NCBI GenBank assembly: GCA_008973525.1
Contig: WACJ01000503.1
Location: 868,001-932,000, forward strand
Origin: Stenopsyche tienmushanensis
Lineage: Eukaryota > Arthropoda > Insecta > Trichoptera > Stenopsychidae
DNA: 64,000 bases
Direction: 5' to 3'
Shown here piece after piece: positions 24,976 to 57,437 of this stretch (its first letter is position 1; each line of letters opens with the position of its first letter). The position numbers were made by a program, and so were the translations under genes. The notes below the pieces were generated by a model that was not told where the DNA came from, searched no databases, and worked only from the letters and a program-made list of their open reading frames with translations.

Positions 24976-27447
24976 AGATTTTTGGGAGGATTGTTATATC
25001 TTGATACTGGTTTTTTCTGTTTTCCTGTATCTAAAAAAGTAAATAATAACACGATGAATAAAACCGTTAAAATTCCCATTTTACATAATTCTGCCCTATC
25101 ATAACTATTTGTGGAAAGAAAATGGGTAAACAACACATGAAAAATCTTTTCCCTAGATTTTTTCTATGGAGATCAAGTACAATTAATAATGGCAATTATA
25201 TGTGTCATCCTATCTATAGACCAGATTTCAATAGATCGTTGATTTTAAAGATCACATTGAGTACCTTTCTACCAATTTCTTTGATTCCCTAAAAAAGGTA
25301 CCAAATCCCATCATAAATTCCCTATCTTCCTACTCGAGCAGCTTGAATCGCCGCCCGAAGGCGATAATTGGTCTTAAGGTCACAAGGAACATACGCAGAT
25401 TCCGATACCCAAAAAAGGGTATCGGTTAGTCTAAACTATAATTTTAAATAATTTTATTCTTGTAATCTTTTATAATTTTTCTTGTAATCTTTTATAATCT
25501 TTTATTATCTTTACACATATGTTCTTATTTTATTAGTCTATTTTATGTTTTATATTCTTTAGATGCATATTTTATTTATTTAATATTTTCTTTGTATTTA
25601 ATATTTTCTTTGTATATTTTTTTGTATAACCTTTAAGATGCTATATTATATAACTTTTATCTAAATCTCCTCTATTGAACCTTTCAAACCGTTTAAAATG
25701 TTGTAAAAAACTACATTACATATTATCCTGAAATATAACAAAAGGTCATGGAATCAAATAGCCAAACGTTCATATTTTAGTTATGATTATTTAAAAAAAG
25801 GTAACAACTAATGCTTTACATAAACATATATTTAAATTTATTGATTATACGCGGTTTTATTTGAATCTATTATTCCAACTTTTTCATAAGTTATTTATCA
25901 TAATTTATATAGTTTTTTATGTAATGATTTTGTACGAGCTCATATAATTTAAGCATGTTTTTAGCAAGAAAAAAAATGGGTTAATGGGGCTTAATAACTA
26001 GGATGTATAGAAGCTACATTGTTGTCTTTTTATAATGAGTTTAACGATTCTCAACATTTAAATGCTTTGTGACAACCCTGTTCTTTGTACGTGTACAGTG
26101 AATGTAAAGCACGAACTTTCGCAATAAATACATGTTAAAAAATATTACAGATTTGTCTGGTATTTAATAATGAAAATAATCAATATAGAAATTAAAATCA
26201 CTGAGCGATTGATAAATAAAAAATATGGATGGTCGACGATTCTACGTAACCAATTAATTATGTATGAACTTCAACAACCTTGCTATTTTTTTCGAGGAAT
26301 TCCTATTGAAAATTGATGGGTATCACTTTTGAATCCATGTTGAAAGATGACAACCAGTTATCGATCATTATATATCGAAGACTTTAGACAAGATGCTGAT
26401 TTAGTGTTAATAAAATTCACTGCTTAATTTACATAATCCAGAGGATTTTATTTCATGTTTTCCCCTGGAAAGATCAAAACATGTTTAATATCATGAAGAA
26501 AAAAGAAAATAATTTACATATGTATGATGATAACACACAAGATGCATTTCCAGTCTTAGAACAACGCATAAATATTTTATCTCTCGTTTGTTTTATTAGC
26601 ATCTTTAGTCATGCAATAATATTTATGAATTCATTTTATTATAGTTTTCATTATGAAAACCAATTTAAGTATTGTGAAACACTATGAAAATATAATTTGG
26701 CAATCACTAGATTACTGGGAATTCATAAATTTATATAAAAAAAAAACCAATTCAAATGAAGAATTACGTCAATGATTAATTATTCTGCTTCAGGCGTATA
26801 CAAATATGATGCATTCCTTATTTAAGATTAAATTTAATTTTCTAAAAATTTGTTGATGTCCTCCATAAGTTAGCCAATAATTAATTAATTAAATTCCTTA
26901 CACGAAGGAATGTACAGCATATTTACTCAACACTTATTCAACCGGTAGTCGATTTTTTATCATTCCCAGATAATTATATATTTTTTTAGTATCATCATTA
27001 TACAAAATTTAGTATGATCTTACAAAATGTCATAGGAATATAAAATGTTGATAAAAATATTTGTCAATCATAATTATTCGACATGTATTGAGAGCGTGCG
27101 ACCTTGATTCGATTTTATACGGTTAGTATTGATACTCCTAAAAAATATTAATTATATTGATGTATGATTAAAAAATCAAAACATTACCTCCCCCCCAACA
27201 CTAAGTTTTTTATCTTTAAAAAATGAAATTATTTTGTTATTTCTGTCCAATCTTATCTGACGCCATCCCGACAAATAGTCGCCGTTTAATGAGCTAATTT
27301 AAAAAAAAAAAATAATCATCACTATTCCATGCGAATAACCATAGTGATAATATAAAAATAATTCTTGAAATGCAGAAAGTAGTTCAATTATATGCAATTA
27401 TTTAATAAAGAGGATCGATGACTTAGAATTAATTTTGCAAGAAGTTA
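24976..27447. other. intergenic AT-rich DNA with two GC hairpins
   Basis: No gene is seen. Within it 25346-25425 holds two compact GC-rich hairpins, described separately; 25440-25530 is a short degenerate tandem array of a TTGTAATCTTTTATAAT unit. Confidence 0.4.
25402..25425. other. perfect 9-bp hairpin
   Basis: CCGATACCC and GGGTATCGG flank an AAAAAA loop. A second hairpin, ATCGCC...GGCGAT, lies just upstream at about 25346-25364. Function unknown; they may be a transposon or RNA remnant. Confidence 0.4.
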
Positions 27448-27570
27448 TTAACCTTTCCTTTACTATGGTGTATTTACTACACTGTCGAGTTGTAGTAATG
27501 TTGTAATAATGGGAATTTTTACAATATTACTATATTGAATCCCTATATACTATTTATATGATATATATAT
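27448..27570 (-). mobile_element. truncated piggyBac-type MITE
   Basis: Starts TTAACCTTTCCTTTACTATG at 27448 and follows the reversed sequence of the 47588-47774 element (GTGTATTTACTAC, GTCGAGTTGTA, AATAATGGGAAT) before losing similarity around 27570. The second terminus is absent. Confidence 0.7.
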
Positions 27571-27701
27571 ATTATCGATTAGTGGGGTGGCAAAGCAGGT
27601 GTTCGACACGGGCGCAACTGCGATTGGGGCGCAAAATTCAAAATACCGACCCAGTCGAGAGCTGTACATTTGATTTTACTTGACCATTCTACTTTACCGG
27701 C

Positions 27702-27943
27702 TGTAAAATTTAAACAACCCACCCGATCAATCTTCTTCGAAAAACTATTTTTTGTAATGAGCGTTTGTAATAGTTCTGTAGAGATCTTCGGGTATGGCGT
27801 CCGATTACAAGGAGCTCATTCGTACATGTCAGCGGTCCGAAACGCGGACCGATTGGATACAGGTCTTGTTGCTACTCTGTTCTCTTTTTAGGGCTTTTTG
27901 CGGCATTTTCGGGAATAAATGCATTTGTACGATAACGGGAAGC
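27702..27943 (+). mobile_element. 3'-end fragment of a non-LTR retrotransposon
   Basis: Shares TTTAAACAACCCACCCGATC, GAGC/GGCGCTCATTCGT and TCAGCGGTC blocks with 50909-51128, and its distal half with the reversed copy at 62160-62420, where the frame still shows a zinc-knuckle motif. This copy is full of frameshifts. Confidence 0.6.
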
Positions 27944-28329
27944 CCCCTCAGAGGCTACCTTACATAAGTGACTCGCGCCAAACTGAGGTTACGAACGAGT
28001 CTAGACTTCCCCCCCAACCGTAAAAACTACATATTTATCATCTTTTATGTTGCTATCTTGGCTAGATTATTAGTTTTAAATTTCAAAATTTAGCATTTTT
28101 CTACCTCGCGTTCAGAGCGAACTTAAAGTTGAGAACAAGAGTGTTCTTGCAGATATAGATATTAAATTCAGGTTTTGCAGCTAGCTGTGCACTTTTGCAT
28201 AGTTTCGAATAGCGGGACTAATAAACAGCTCGGGTCATTGGAAGGACTCCATGTTCCGTTGACTCAGATGTTATGGGCCTATGTTTCATTCTGAATTGAT
28301 GCAAAAACGCGACCTTATTGCTATGAAAC

Positions 28330-28530
28330 ATTCGCCAAACATTCGATTGAAACATTATCACGACGCTGTTTTTATTCCATTGTGAGCAAAGGCGGCACCC
28401 ATCTTGCGCACAGCTTTCTCGTGTGCAAATTTTCAGTCAATATGCGATGTACAGCATTTTTTGAAATGCCTACCATGTCTGCTAGTTGACGCACTTACAG
28501 TCGACGGCCATCCAATACACAAATCTCTCG
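28330..28530 (-). mobile_element. mariner transposase N-terminal relic (second lineage)
   Basis: The minus strand reads VRQLADMVGISKNAVHRILT, then ENLHTRKLCARWVPPLLTME, a stop, and RDNVSIECLA. This is the helix-turn-helix plus linker region of a mariner transposase distinct from the copies at 22385 and 24445. The in-frame stop and adjoining frameshift mark it as dead. Confidence 0.8.
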
Positions 28531-29364
28531 TTATGGTTCTTTGATTCAGCGTTTAAAATATGATCTTCTTTGTATGATAATAAAGGATAATAAATGATAG
28601 AGAAATAAAAGGTTGCATTGGTTAAGAAGTGTGTGTATGTTGAATATACGGTGTCGATTAATGAAGGTGGTTCAAGTAAATTATAATTTCAGAGTGGCAA
28701 ATCTAGATCTTGGTTTCTCCAAAGGACCAGTGGTGTGGGGTTGGGTGGTGTCGTTAAAAAGCAACATCCTGTGGACTGGGGATGTCACGTCTTTCCGCTA
28801 TCAATCTTTGCCAAAAGTAAGCAGTAGTACGCAGCATGAATTGTTCAACATTTACAAAGAAAATCTACGTAGCGAATACGTCTCGAATTAAAAAAAAAGT
28901 TATGGGAACTTTGCCAGCAGCTCACATCCTGAATAATCGCTTTCACCGATTCCATTTTATAAAGATGAGAGTTCAATTACTGCTATGAGCAAAATCTTGT
29001 TCGTGTAAGATCGATTGTCGTATATGTACTTGGGAATCTTATCTTATCATGGACAAGAGAATTGAATCTCATCGATTGTTTGGGAATAATTTTACGCAGT
29101 GTACAGTGTCAATTTTTGCCTGAGATATTTAGCAGTCCTTCATAGATTTGTTATTGAATTTTTTTGGATAAATTATTTTATTTGTTGGTTTACTTGGCAC
29201 AACCTTTGCTGTGTGTGCTTTTCAAGGCGATGAAAACAAACAGCTGATCCAGCACGTTCAAAAAGAGTTGAGATCTCAAGCGGAGGCTCAGTTGTCTACT
29301 TCCATCGGAGTAAGTGGTACGAGCTGCCAAATCGCCTACGTTTTTTCCAACCAATTAACCCAAA
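28531..29364 (+). promoter_or_regulatory. upstream region and probable 5' UTR of the VWC-protein gene
   Basis: No coding exon is supported. The bases just before the start codon at 29365 are more GC-rich than their surroundings and free of in-frame extension of the signal peptide, as expected for a 5' UTR. No TATA box was identified with confidence. Confidence 0.3.
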
Positions 29365-32300
29365 ATGTCAATCGCTCAAGTGATTCTGGTTTCTGTAATC
29401 GGATTGATAATGGTCAATGGTGAGTTGTTTTCATCAATTATATTCATTAGCGCTAATTTCAAACTTATTATGTCAACAACGTACCCGACATTTATACACA
29501 ACACATGTAAACATTGATAATATCGCAATGAACATCACAAATCGTCACGCTTCTTATCGATAGTGTTTTTTCCTAATTCGAACATAAGTGATGTGTGCGA
29601 CTTTAATTTGACAAAATTGCGTATTTGTATAATTTCGACCGAGTGATCCAGGGTCGGTATAATGGGATATAAATCCTGGAATTTTATTATAAAGGTTAGG
29701 CTTCAAATCTATATTATGTTTTATGTAAATTCTATTGTACGCTGCAATAGATCGGCACCGGCTCGCTAGAGCCGGTTGCTATAACATTTAGATATCTTAG
29801 ATCAAATTCCTTATTATCAACTGCTTCTCGCTATTAAAATTTTAGCCGATTAGCAGAACGAATCAAAGTCAATTTTAAAATATTTATATTATCGTGTAAC
29901 TGATTTGTTCTAGAAAAGATAAGATTCAACGATAGAATATAAATTGAGAAATACAGCGGCTTTTAATATTATTTTTAAAGTTGTATTTTTAATAACAGAT
30001 AATACTTATATATTAAAATAGTTTTAATTTACGATACAATTACAGTGTACTCTCGATTATTCTGGGTGCGCATTATCCGGTTTGCGGATTATCCGTGCCT
30101 GAAAAATATTAATTAAAAAAAAACATTTTGAAATTTTGATACTCGGATAATAAGGCAATACCTGAATAGTTCTGAGGTGTTATATACAAAGCGATACGGA
30201 TTATGCTTGTATCTTATCTACCAAAACAAACGCCAAACCTCGGAGAAAGACAGAGACGTTGTTCGCACATGTTGGGCGACGAGAGTGTTAAACTGACTAC
30301 CCGGAGTAGTGAGCTAATTTAAAATCTTTACTAGTCATAGATGCTATATTTGCTGTCTCTCTCCGAGCTCAACGTATAAGAGTTGTCTTTCTGAATCACT
30401 GGAATTCGCTCGCAAATACGCGATCATCCTACCGATAGGTTAATAATGAGCGTTTTTCTTAAATATTGAGAATTAAAATTATGAAATAAAATTTGTATTG
30501 TAAATGTGATATTATAATCGAAATCAAGTAGAAATTTGATTATTTCGATTATCCGTGTTTGTCCTCCCCGGCAGTCCCCCGGATAATCTAGAGTCTACTA
30601 TATACTTATTGTTTACTAGTATTAGAGAGCGAATAAGATTATTTATGGATCTTCTTTGAACTGAATTGGAGAAAGAACAAATATATACAGATAGTTCTCG
30701 ACTTACGACGGTTTGGCTTACATTCATTTGCATTTACGATCTTGTTTTATATTTTTCAAATGGTTATGCGTATTAGAACTATTATCGGTTGTAAGTCAAA
30801 GACTATCTGTCATCAAGAATCACAGTAGAAGTTAATCATCAACTCAAATTGATAACGCATTAAAAACTTACCGGCTCGGCGAAAAAAGGTCTTTAAATCT
30901 TTAAGTGATACATAAGATAGAAAACTATTTAACGTTGCTGAAACTGATTTACATTTACACTATATTTTACAGCTACGAATAGAAGTCCAAACGCTTCTTA
31001 AACGTGTAGCCCGAAGATAAAATATGCAAATTATCAAATGCATAATTTCTTCATTTTAATTCTTCATTATAAATTGTATATGATTGTTTTGTAGAACATA
31101 TAGTATTTTAACGCCAAGTTAAACCTTTTTCAATTCAAATCAAACTTTTTCAACTCGAGTTGAACTTTTTCAACTCAAGTTGAACTTTTTCAACTCAAGT
31201 TGATTTTTTTCAAATCAAGTTAAACTTTTTCACATCAAATTAAGCCGTTTTCATTTCAAGTTAAACTGTAAGATGTCATAAAGATGCTTTTCAATTTGGC
31301 AAATTATTCGCAAAAGCATTAAGAGACTAATAAAAGTGACAGTTGGATGTGAACATTGCAAAACACAGGGGTGCCAACCTGATATCCCTGTGTTTTGTTT
31401 CATTTCATCTGACACATGACAGTTTAACCTAAAATTAAAAAAGTTTAATTTGAAATTAAAAAGTTTAACTTGAACGAAAAAGGTTTAACTTGGCCTAAAA
31501 TTATTGTATATCAAATTTTCGATTTGCATCAAATCACACATACTTTGTTTTTCAGTAGTTCTTTATATATAACCATAGCCTCTGTATTCAAACGTTTTTC
31601 AATATCAAAACTGTTTAATTACATCCAAGACTTACATGGTTATAATATATATTGATATTATATTAATGATTATTTTATTTTTCAGCCGCTGGAAAGCAAA
31701 AAAGCAATCTTACATGTGAAGAACCAATAGCTCACTATGTAGAACTCGGTTGCAGAGCAATTTATACAAAAAAGAGTGGAAACTGTCCTGAAAAATATGA
31801 TTGCCCATTCATTACGGGAGGACCAGACCCTAAAAAATGTTATTACAAGTATGTTTGTACAATATTAAATTTACACGTATAATGTTAATATTAAGCAAAA
31901 ATCATTTTTTTAATTTGATTTTCATACTGTAATAGATTTCAGTTACTTTTAATGCTATTATGAACGCCATAAGCTGGTTCATGGACAATGAAGACGTAAA
32001 TAATTTGCTAGGTCGTTATTGAAAAAAAAAGCATTTGGCTAAGGGTAATTTGATATGTCATGCTATATTTGGATGTGGTTTGAATTATAAATTATTCGAA
32101 TGTCAATTCTGTCTCATTGCATCCCACTCATAAGAATGAATGATAGATTGCTATTGCAAAGAAAGTTGTTATTGACAAAATTTATTAAAATATTCGACAA
32201 TCGAAAACCAAATAGATTTGCAAATGAAGTATGGCAATGTAATGTGAATTGTGTCAATGTTTACGTGCACACGGTTGTCATCAAAGCGAAATCTCGTAAA

Positions 32301-33664
32301 ATGTGGGTGAAGGTCGATTACTCTCAAAAACCCATCATAATCGTCTGTTTTTATATCCTTCACTTTATGGTCTGGTGAAAACAAGTAATAATTGTCTAGT
32401 CCATCAATGAATTGTCATAATTAATTATGAAGAAGTGTCTATTATATTTATATTACATTTACTCTGATGGTATAAAACCATTAAAATTCATAAACAACTT
32501 CATAAAGAAGGAGGCTGTGAACATTAGGAACTTCATCACAATTAGGGCTTCCATATAATTTTTGTAATGTGTGAATTTATTAATATTGTGTATATTTACA
32601 TTAACATTATAAAAATAATCTTATATATACAAAACTGAAAATTATTATCCATACAATGATAAAATAAGAAATATTTTTTGATGTTAAGTATTCAATATGG
32701 ATGAAACTGTGTCATAAAATAAATTTAAATGATTTGTTGTAATTTTTTAGAATGAAGGAATACAACTTAGGAGAATCACTCGGTGAAGTAATTGATCATG
32801 CTTGTTTAGCAGATTGTGTTTGCACAAGAGGATTTGATGATGTGTATGTATTCAAACTTTAATTATTCTGGCAAGCTTAAATTGAACAAAAATGTGTTAA
32901 CATTACAAACATTTTAAAAAACCTTCCAGCGCTTCCCTATCATGCGCCCAAGTGGAATGTCCCAATGAATTTTTCTCAGACGATGAACCAAATCAATGTG
33001 TTAAACAACATAAAATGAAACGTTGTTGCAGTTTCAACGAAGTCTGCGGTAAACATTAATATATATCATCATTATTGTTGATGTATTAACGCTGAAATAT
33101 TATTTTAGAATAAAAATATATTTTTACTCGCAGATCCTGATGCGGTAAAGGCTCTTAAAACGTGTGAATGGGACGGTCGAGTATACAGGGAAGGAGAGAA
33201 AATTTATCCAACGGGCACTTGTAAACAGTGCATTTGTTCTAAAGAATTTGACGGTTCCTTGGAATCTCTTCCTTGCTCCAAAACAAATTGTGGCATAGAA
33301 ATACACAATTCAATGGCATTGAGAAATAAATGTGCTCCGATATTCTTTGAATCCCGTCTTTGCTGCCCGATAGAATGGAAATGCCGTAAGTATTTGTAGT
33401 AATTTAATAAGAGATTTGTATATATCACAACGATGGTTTTATATGTATTGTCATTGATATTCATAATAACATATTTTTGCAGCCGAGGATGACGATGTCA
33501 TCGATGAAACATTGTCCAGGAAGAGTTTTGATCCCGAAATGAAATGTCATTTTGGCGATAAAGTTCTGAACGTCGGTGATAGATTGGCAATCGACGATGA
33601 ATGTCTATCATGCTCCTGTAATATACCGCCAATGATGACGTGCATTCGATCAATTGCTTGCTAA
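29365..33664 (+). CDS. secreted cysteine-rich protein with von Willebrand C-like modules
   Basis: Six exons join in phase: 29365-29419, 31686-31848, 32751-32843, 32930-33048, 33134-33385, 33483-33664; 864 nt, 287 aa. The N-terminus MSIAQVILVSVIGLIMVNA is a signal peptide. The mature chain has 30 cysteines. Residues about 153-227 form the clearest VWC module (CEWDGRVYREGEKI, then CKQCIC, PCSKTNC, CC, C). The preceding exons 2-4 show an analogous pattern (CLADCVC, SCAQVECP, KRCC, C). The last exon holds a shorter single-VWC-like unit (CHFGDKVLNVGD, CLSCSC, C, C). VWC modules commonly bind TGF-beta/BMP ligands or matrix; single-VWC proteins of arthropods respond to infection and nutrition. Which applies here cannot be told. 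The start is the only ATG giving a signal peptide in phase with exon 2. Intron 1 carries several MITEs. Confidence 0.9.
29757..29776. other. perfect 8-bp GC-rich hairpin in VWC-gene intron 1
   Basis: ACCGGCTC and GAGCCGGT flank a GCTA loop, in otherwise AT-rich intron sequence. No function assigned. Confidence 0.35.
30044..30602. mobile_element. pogo/Tigger-like non-autonomous element in VWC-gene intron 1
   Basis: The left end (CAGTGTACTCTCGATTATTC) and the reversed right end (AGTAGACTCTAGATTATCCG) form imperfect terminal inverted repeats of the CTCGATTATCCG type. The roughly 560-bp interior has no transposase frame. Part of the interior recurs at 10829-10960. Confidence 0.65.
30688..30809. 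mobile_element. 122-bp MITE with CTCGACTTACGAC-type ends
   Basis: The left end CAGATAGTTCTCGACTTACG and the reversed right end CAGATAGTCTTTGACTTACA are inverted repeats over about 25 bases. Such ends belong to pogo/Tigger-like families. It lies 85 bases from the preceding element. Confidence 0.65.
31113..31494. mobile_element. fold-back element with tandem-repeat arms
   Basis: The outer ends, GCCAAGTTAAACCTTTTTC and its reverse GAAAAAGGTTTAACTTGGC, are inverted repeats. The left arm (31115-31265) is an array of roughly 20-base units of the form TTGAACTTTTTCAACTCAAG; the right arm (31428-31494) has the same unit reversed. The centre contains its own inverted repeat, AAAACACAGGG...CCCTGTGTTTTG (31360-31398). 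No coding content. It sits in VWC-gene intron 1 and, if transcribed, would fold into a long hairpin. Confidence 0.7.
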
Positions 33665-35259
33665 GTGTGTCCGTTAACGTTGAATTTGTTGTGAAGGAAA
33701 TTAATTTATATTTATATTATAATGTTTTTCAAACTATTTAAATTTATTAATAATCAAATGTACCCTTTTTATATTAATAAACAACCAAAAAAATGGTACA
33801 GATACAAATTAAAAGCTTGTTTTTAAGAATGATTCACTGGAATTATGGTACATGTTTAAGAATAAGTCGCTGTAGAGCATTAAACAAAAGGATATAGCGG
33901 ATGATTTTAAAATTTGATTGTATATTCAAATAAATCATTATAAATAATTCACATTTGTTACTATGCCGGAGAAAATTAAAAATTTAAAACCGATTATTAT
34001 TGAATTCATAATCAATAATAGGTTTATTCTTCAGGATTTGAATGTTTAAATATAATTTTTAATATAGAATTAAAATATAAAGGAAGCCATGCCTGATAAG
34101 CTAGGATGCTGCATTATCAAAATTTTATGTGACGTTAAAAAATAGATGTCGCTAAAAATAATCAAAAATATTTATTTTATCATAAATGTGGGTTTGAAAC
34201 ATATGAAAAAACTGTTTATAAAACCTTAGATTTATTTAAATTTTAGATAAGATTGTATAATTAAGCTCTGGATTGAAATATTGTTCAATAGAAACATTCC
34301 CGTTTGATGTTCAAAGTGAAACGAAGCTGTTCTTTGGAGGTGTTTTGTATTTCTGAATTAATTCTATAATCATGATTGATATTAAAAATACACAAAAGGA
34401 TTTAATACTGAATGAGAAGTAAACTATTTAATTGGAAACAATTCAATATAAGTTTTAAATACTAGATAAATTATCTTTTGTCGATATTTTCATATATTTA
34501 TTTATTGATTGTGATATTGTTAAGCTTTCATATAGGCGTGATCAAATATTTATAATCTGTAATCTAATTAAAAGCATGTATGCAGTCTGCATCATAGAAA
34601 CCAACGGAGGAAATTAGTATGGATTTATAAGATAAATGGGCGGCAATTTCACTTCAATATAGCAATTTCACAAGCGGAACAATATGAAATTGTGAGAAGT
34701 AACAAATTCATATAAAGAAAAGGTAAACAAGTGATAGGATCTATAATTAATCCATTGGTTTATATAAAGCTTATTTTTATTTTCATTTATTTACAAACGA
34801 CTTCAGTGGTTTTTAACTATGAATTGAATTGATACTACAGGACATTTTCATCACAGAATATATATATATATATTTGGGGAGTATTAACATTATATTTGTT
34901 TAAATTATACACTCTCCCTGTTTTGAGCATCAGTATAAAAATTCGTTATAGACTATAATAAATTATCGTTAAAAATAGCGAAGCCAAAGTAATTTGTTAA
35001 TTAAATGAATGCAAATTAAAACTTGTACATGAGTTTTCAACTAACTAAACTTATAATAGATGATATTGAATTACAAAGGAATAAATTGGTTTTTTTAATC
35101 TATATGCAAATAAATTAACATATTTTTTTAAATTATAAGTATTCATTGACAAAAATAAATTCATGTATTATTGTTCGAAATTTCTTATTTGGTCTACGAC
35201 AGCTTCTTATTTGAAATCAATATTATTTGCACTAAAAGACAAAATTAACTCCCATAAAA
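33665..35259 (+). other. 3' flank of the VWC gene and spacer
   Basis: An AATAAA at 33776-33781, 112 bases after the stop codon, is the likely poly(A) signal of the VWC gene. A (TA)n run occupies 34858-34874. No other gene is visible before the malic enzyme promoter. Confidence 0.4.
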
Positions 35260-35302
35260 GTTGTATGTTGTTACGAAATTTGACATTAACGATGGTCGCA
35301 AT

Positions 35303-35314
35303 TGCGCATGCGCA
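35303..35314. promoter_or_regulatory. NRF-1/Ewg-type palindrome
   Basis: TGCGCATGCGCA is a perfect 12-bp palindrome and exact match to the core recognised by NRF-1 (Erect wing in flies), a regulator of mitochondrial and metabolic genes. It lies 512 bases upstream of the malic enzyme start codon. Confidence 0.5.
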
Positions 35315-35741
35315 AATCTCACATTGCACTTTAGATCGATTTAAATGCGACCCGGTATCGTTATATAATTCGCAATATTTTTTAAGTCGTTATAATTCGC
35401 TTTGATCGCTATCTATTGATAGATTTGTTCCAGATTAAGCGTTAAAACGATGAATGTCATTTTTTTCGTTTTTTAAATTTTATTGTGTTTCTATAAAACC
35501 ATATCGTAAAATGGGGTGACTTTGCAGCCGTTTATTTAAATTTTCCATTTAAAAAAAATGCTTTAAAAATGTTTACATTAAATCGGTTTGGGCGCTTTTT
35601 AAATTTTTATTATGGCGTTATTAAAAATGAAGTAGATATTTAAAATGATTTTTGTTGATATTTATGTGTTTTTCTTTTTTCGTAAGGCGCGTGAAATGCG
35701 TTTAATATTCCTGACATGAAATTTAAAGCAGCGTCGCGGTA

Positions 35742-35753
35742 TGCGCATGCGCC
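35742..35753. promoter_or_regulatory. second NRF-1/Ewg-type site
   Basis: TGCGCATGCGCC matches the NRF-1 core and lies 73 bases upstream of the proposed malic enzyme ATG, a typical promoter-proximal position. Confidence 0.55.
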
Positions 35754-35825
35754 GTATTGTTAGGTGAGGCGAGGTGGAGTGCGGGGTGTCCGCGGAGTAA
35801 ATCAGCTGAGCGCTCGCTAGTCGGG

Positions 35826-57275
<21,450 letters not shown>

Positions 57276-57431
57276 ATGAACTCGATTATGTATATTTTAT
57301 TTATAATTAGTAGAATAACTAATCTTCTTATTCATTTCAATATACCAAAGCTCCAATTCTTAAAGGAGTATATCTTTTGATTTGAAGTCTGCAAGTAAAT
57401 TACAATGGCAGAAGCGTATGCGTTTTTAAAT

Positions 57432-57437
57432 AATAAA
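57432..57437 (+). terminator. candidate poly(A) signal for exon B transcripts
   Basis: AATAAA 157 bases after the exon B stop. Confidence 0.4.

Larger units (their letters stand above)
35260..35825 (+). promoter_or_regulatory. CpG-rich promoter region of malic enzyme
   Basis: From about 35700 the sequence turns abruptly GC- and CpG-rich against an AT-rich background and ends at the first ATG of the malic enzyme model. It contains two NRF-1-type palindromes. No TATA box is seen, in line with a CpG-rich, broad-start promoter. Confidence 0.5.

Noticed and set aside
31686..33664. Toxin or protease-inhibitor identity for the cysteine-rich gene
   Set aside because: Cysteine spacing (CxxCxC, CC) and the WDGRVY...GE motif fit VWC modules, not known knottin, Kunitz or TIL patterns.
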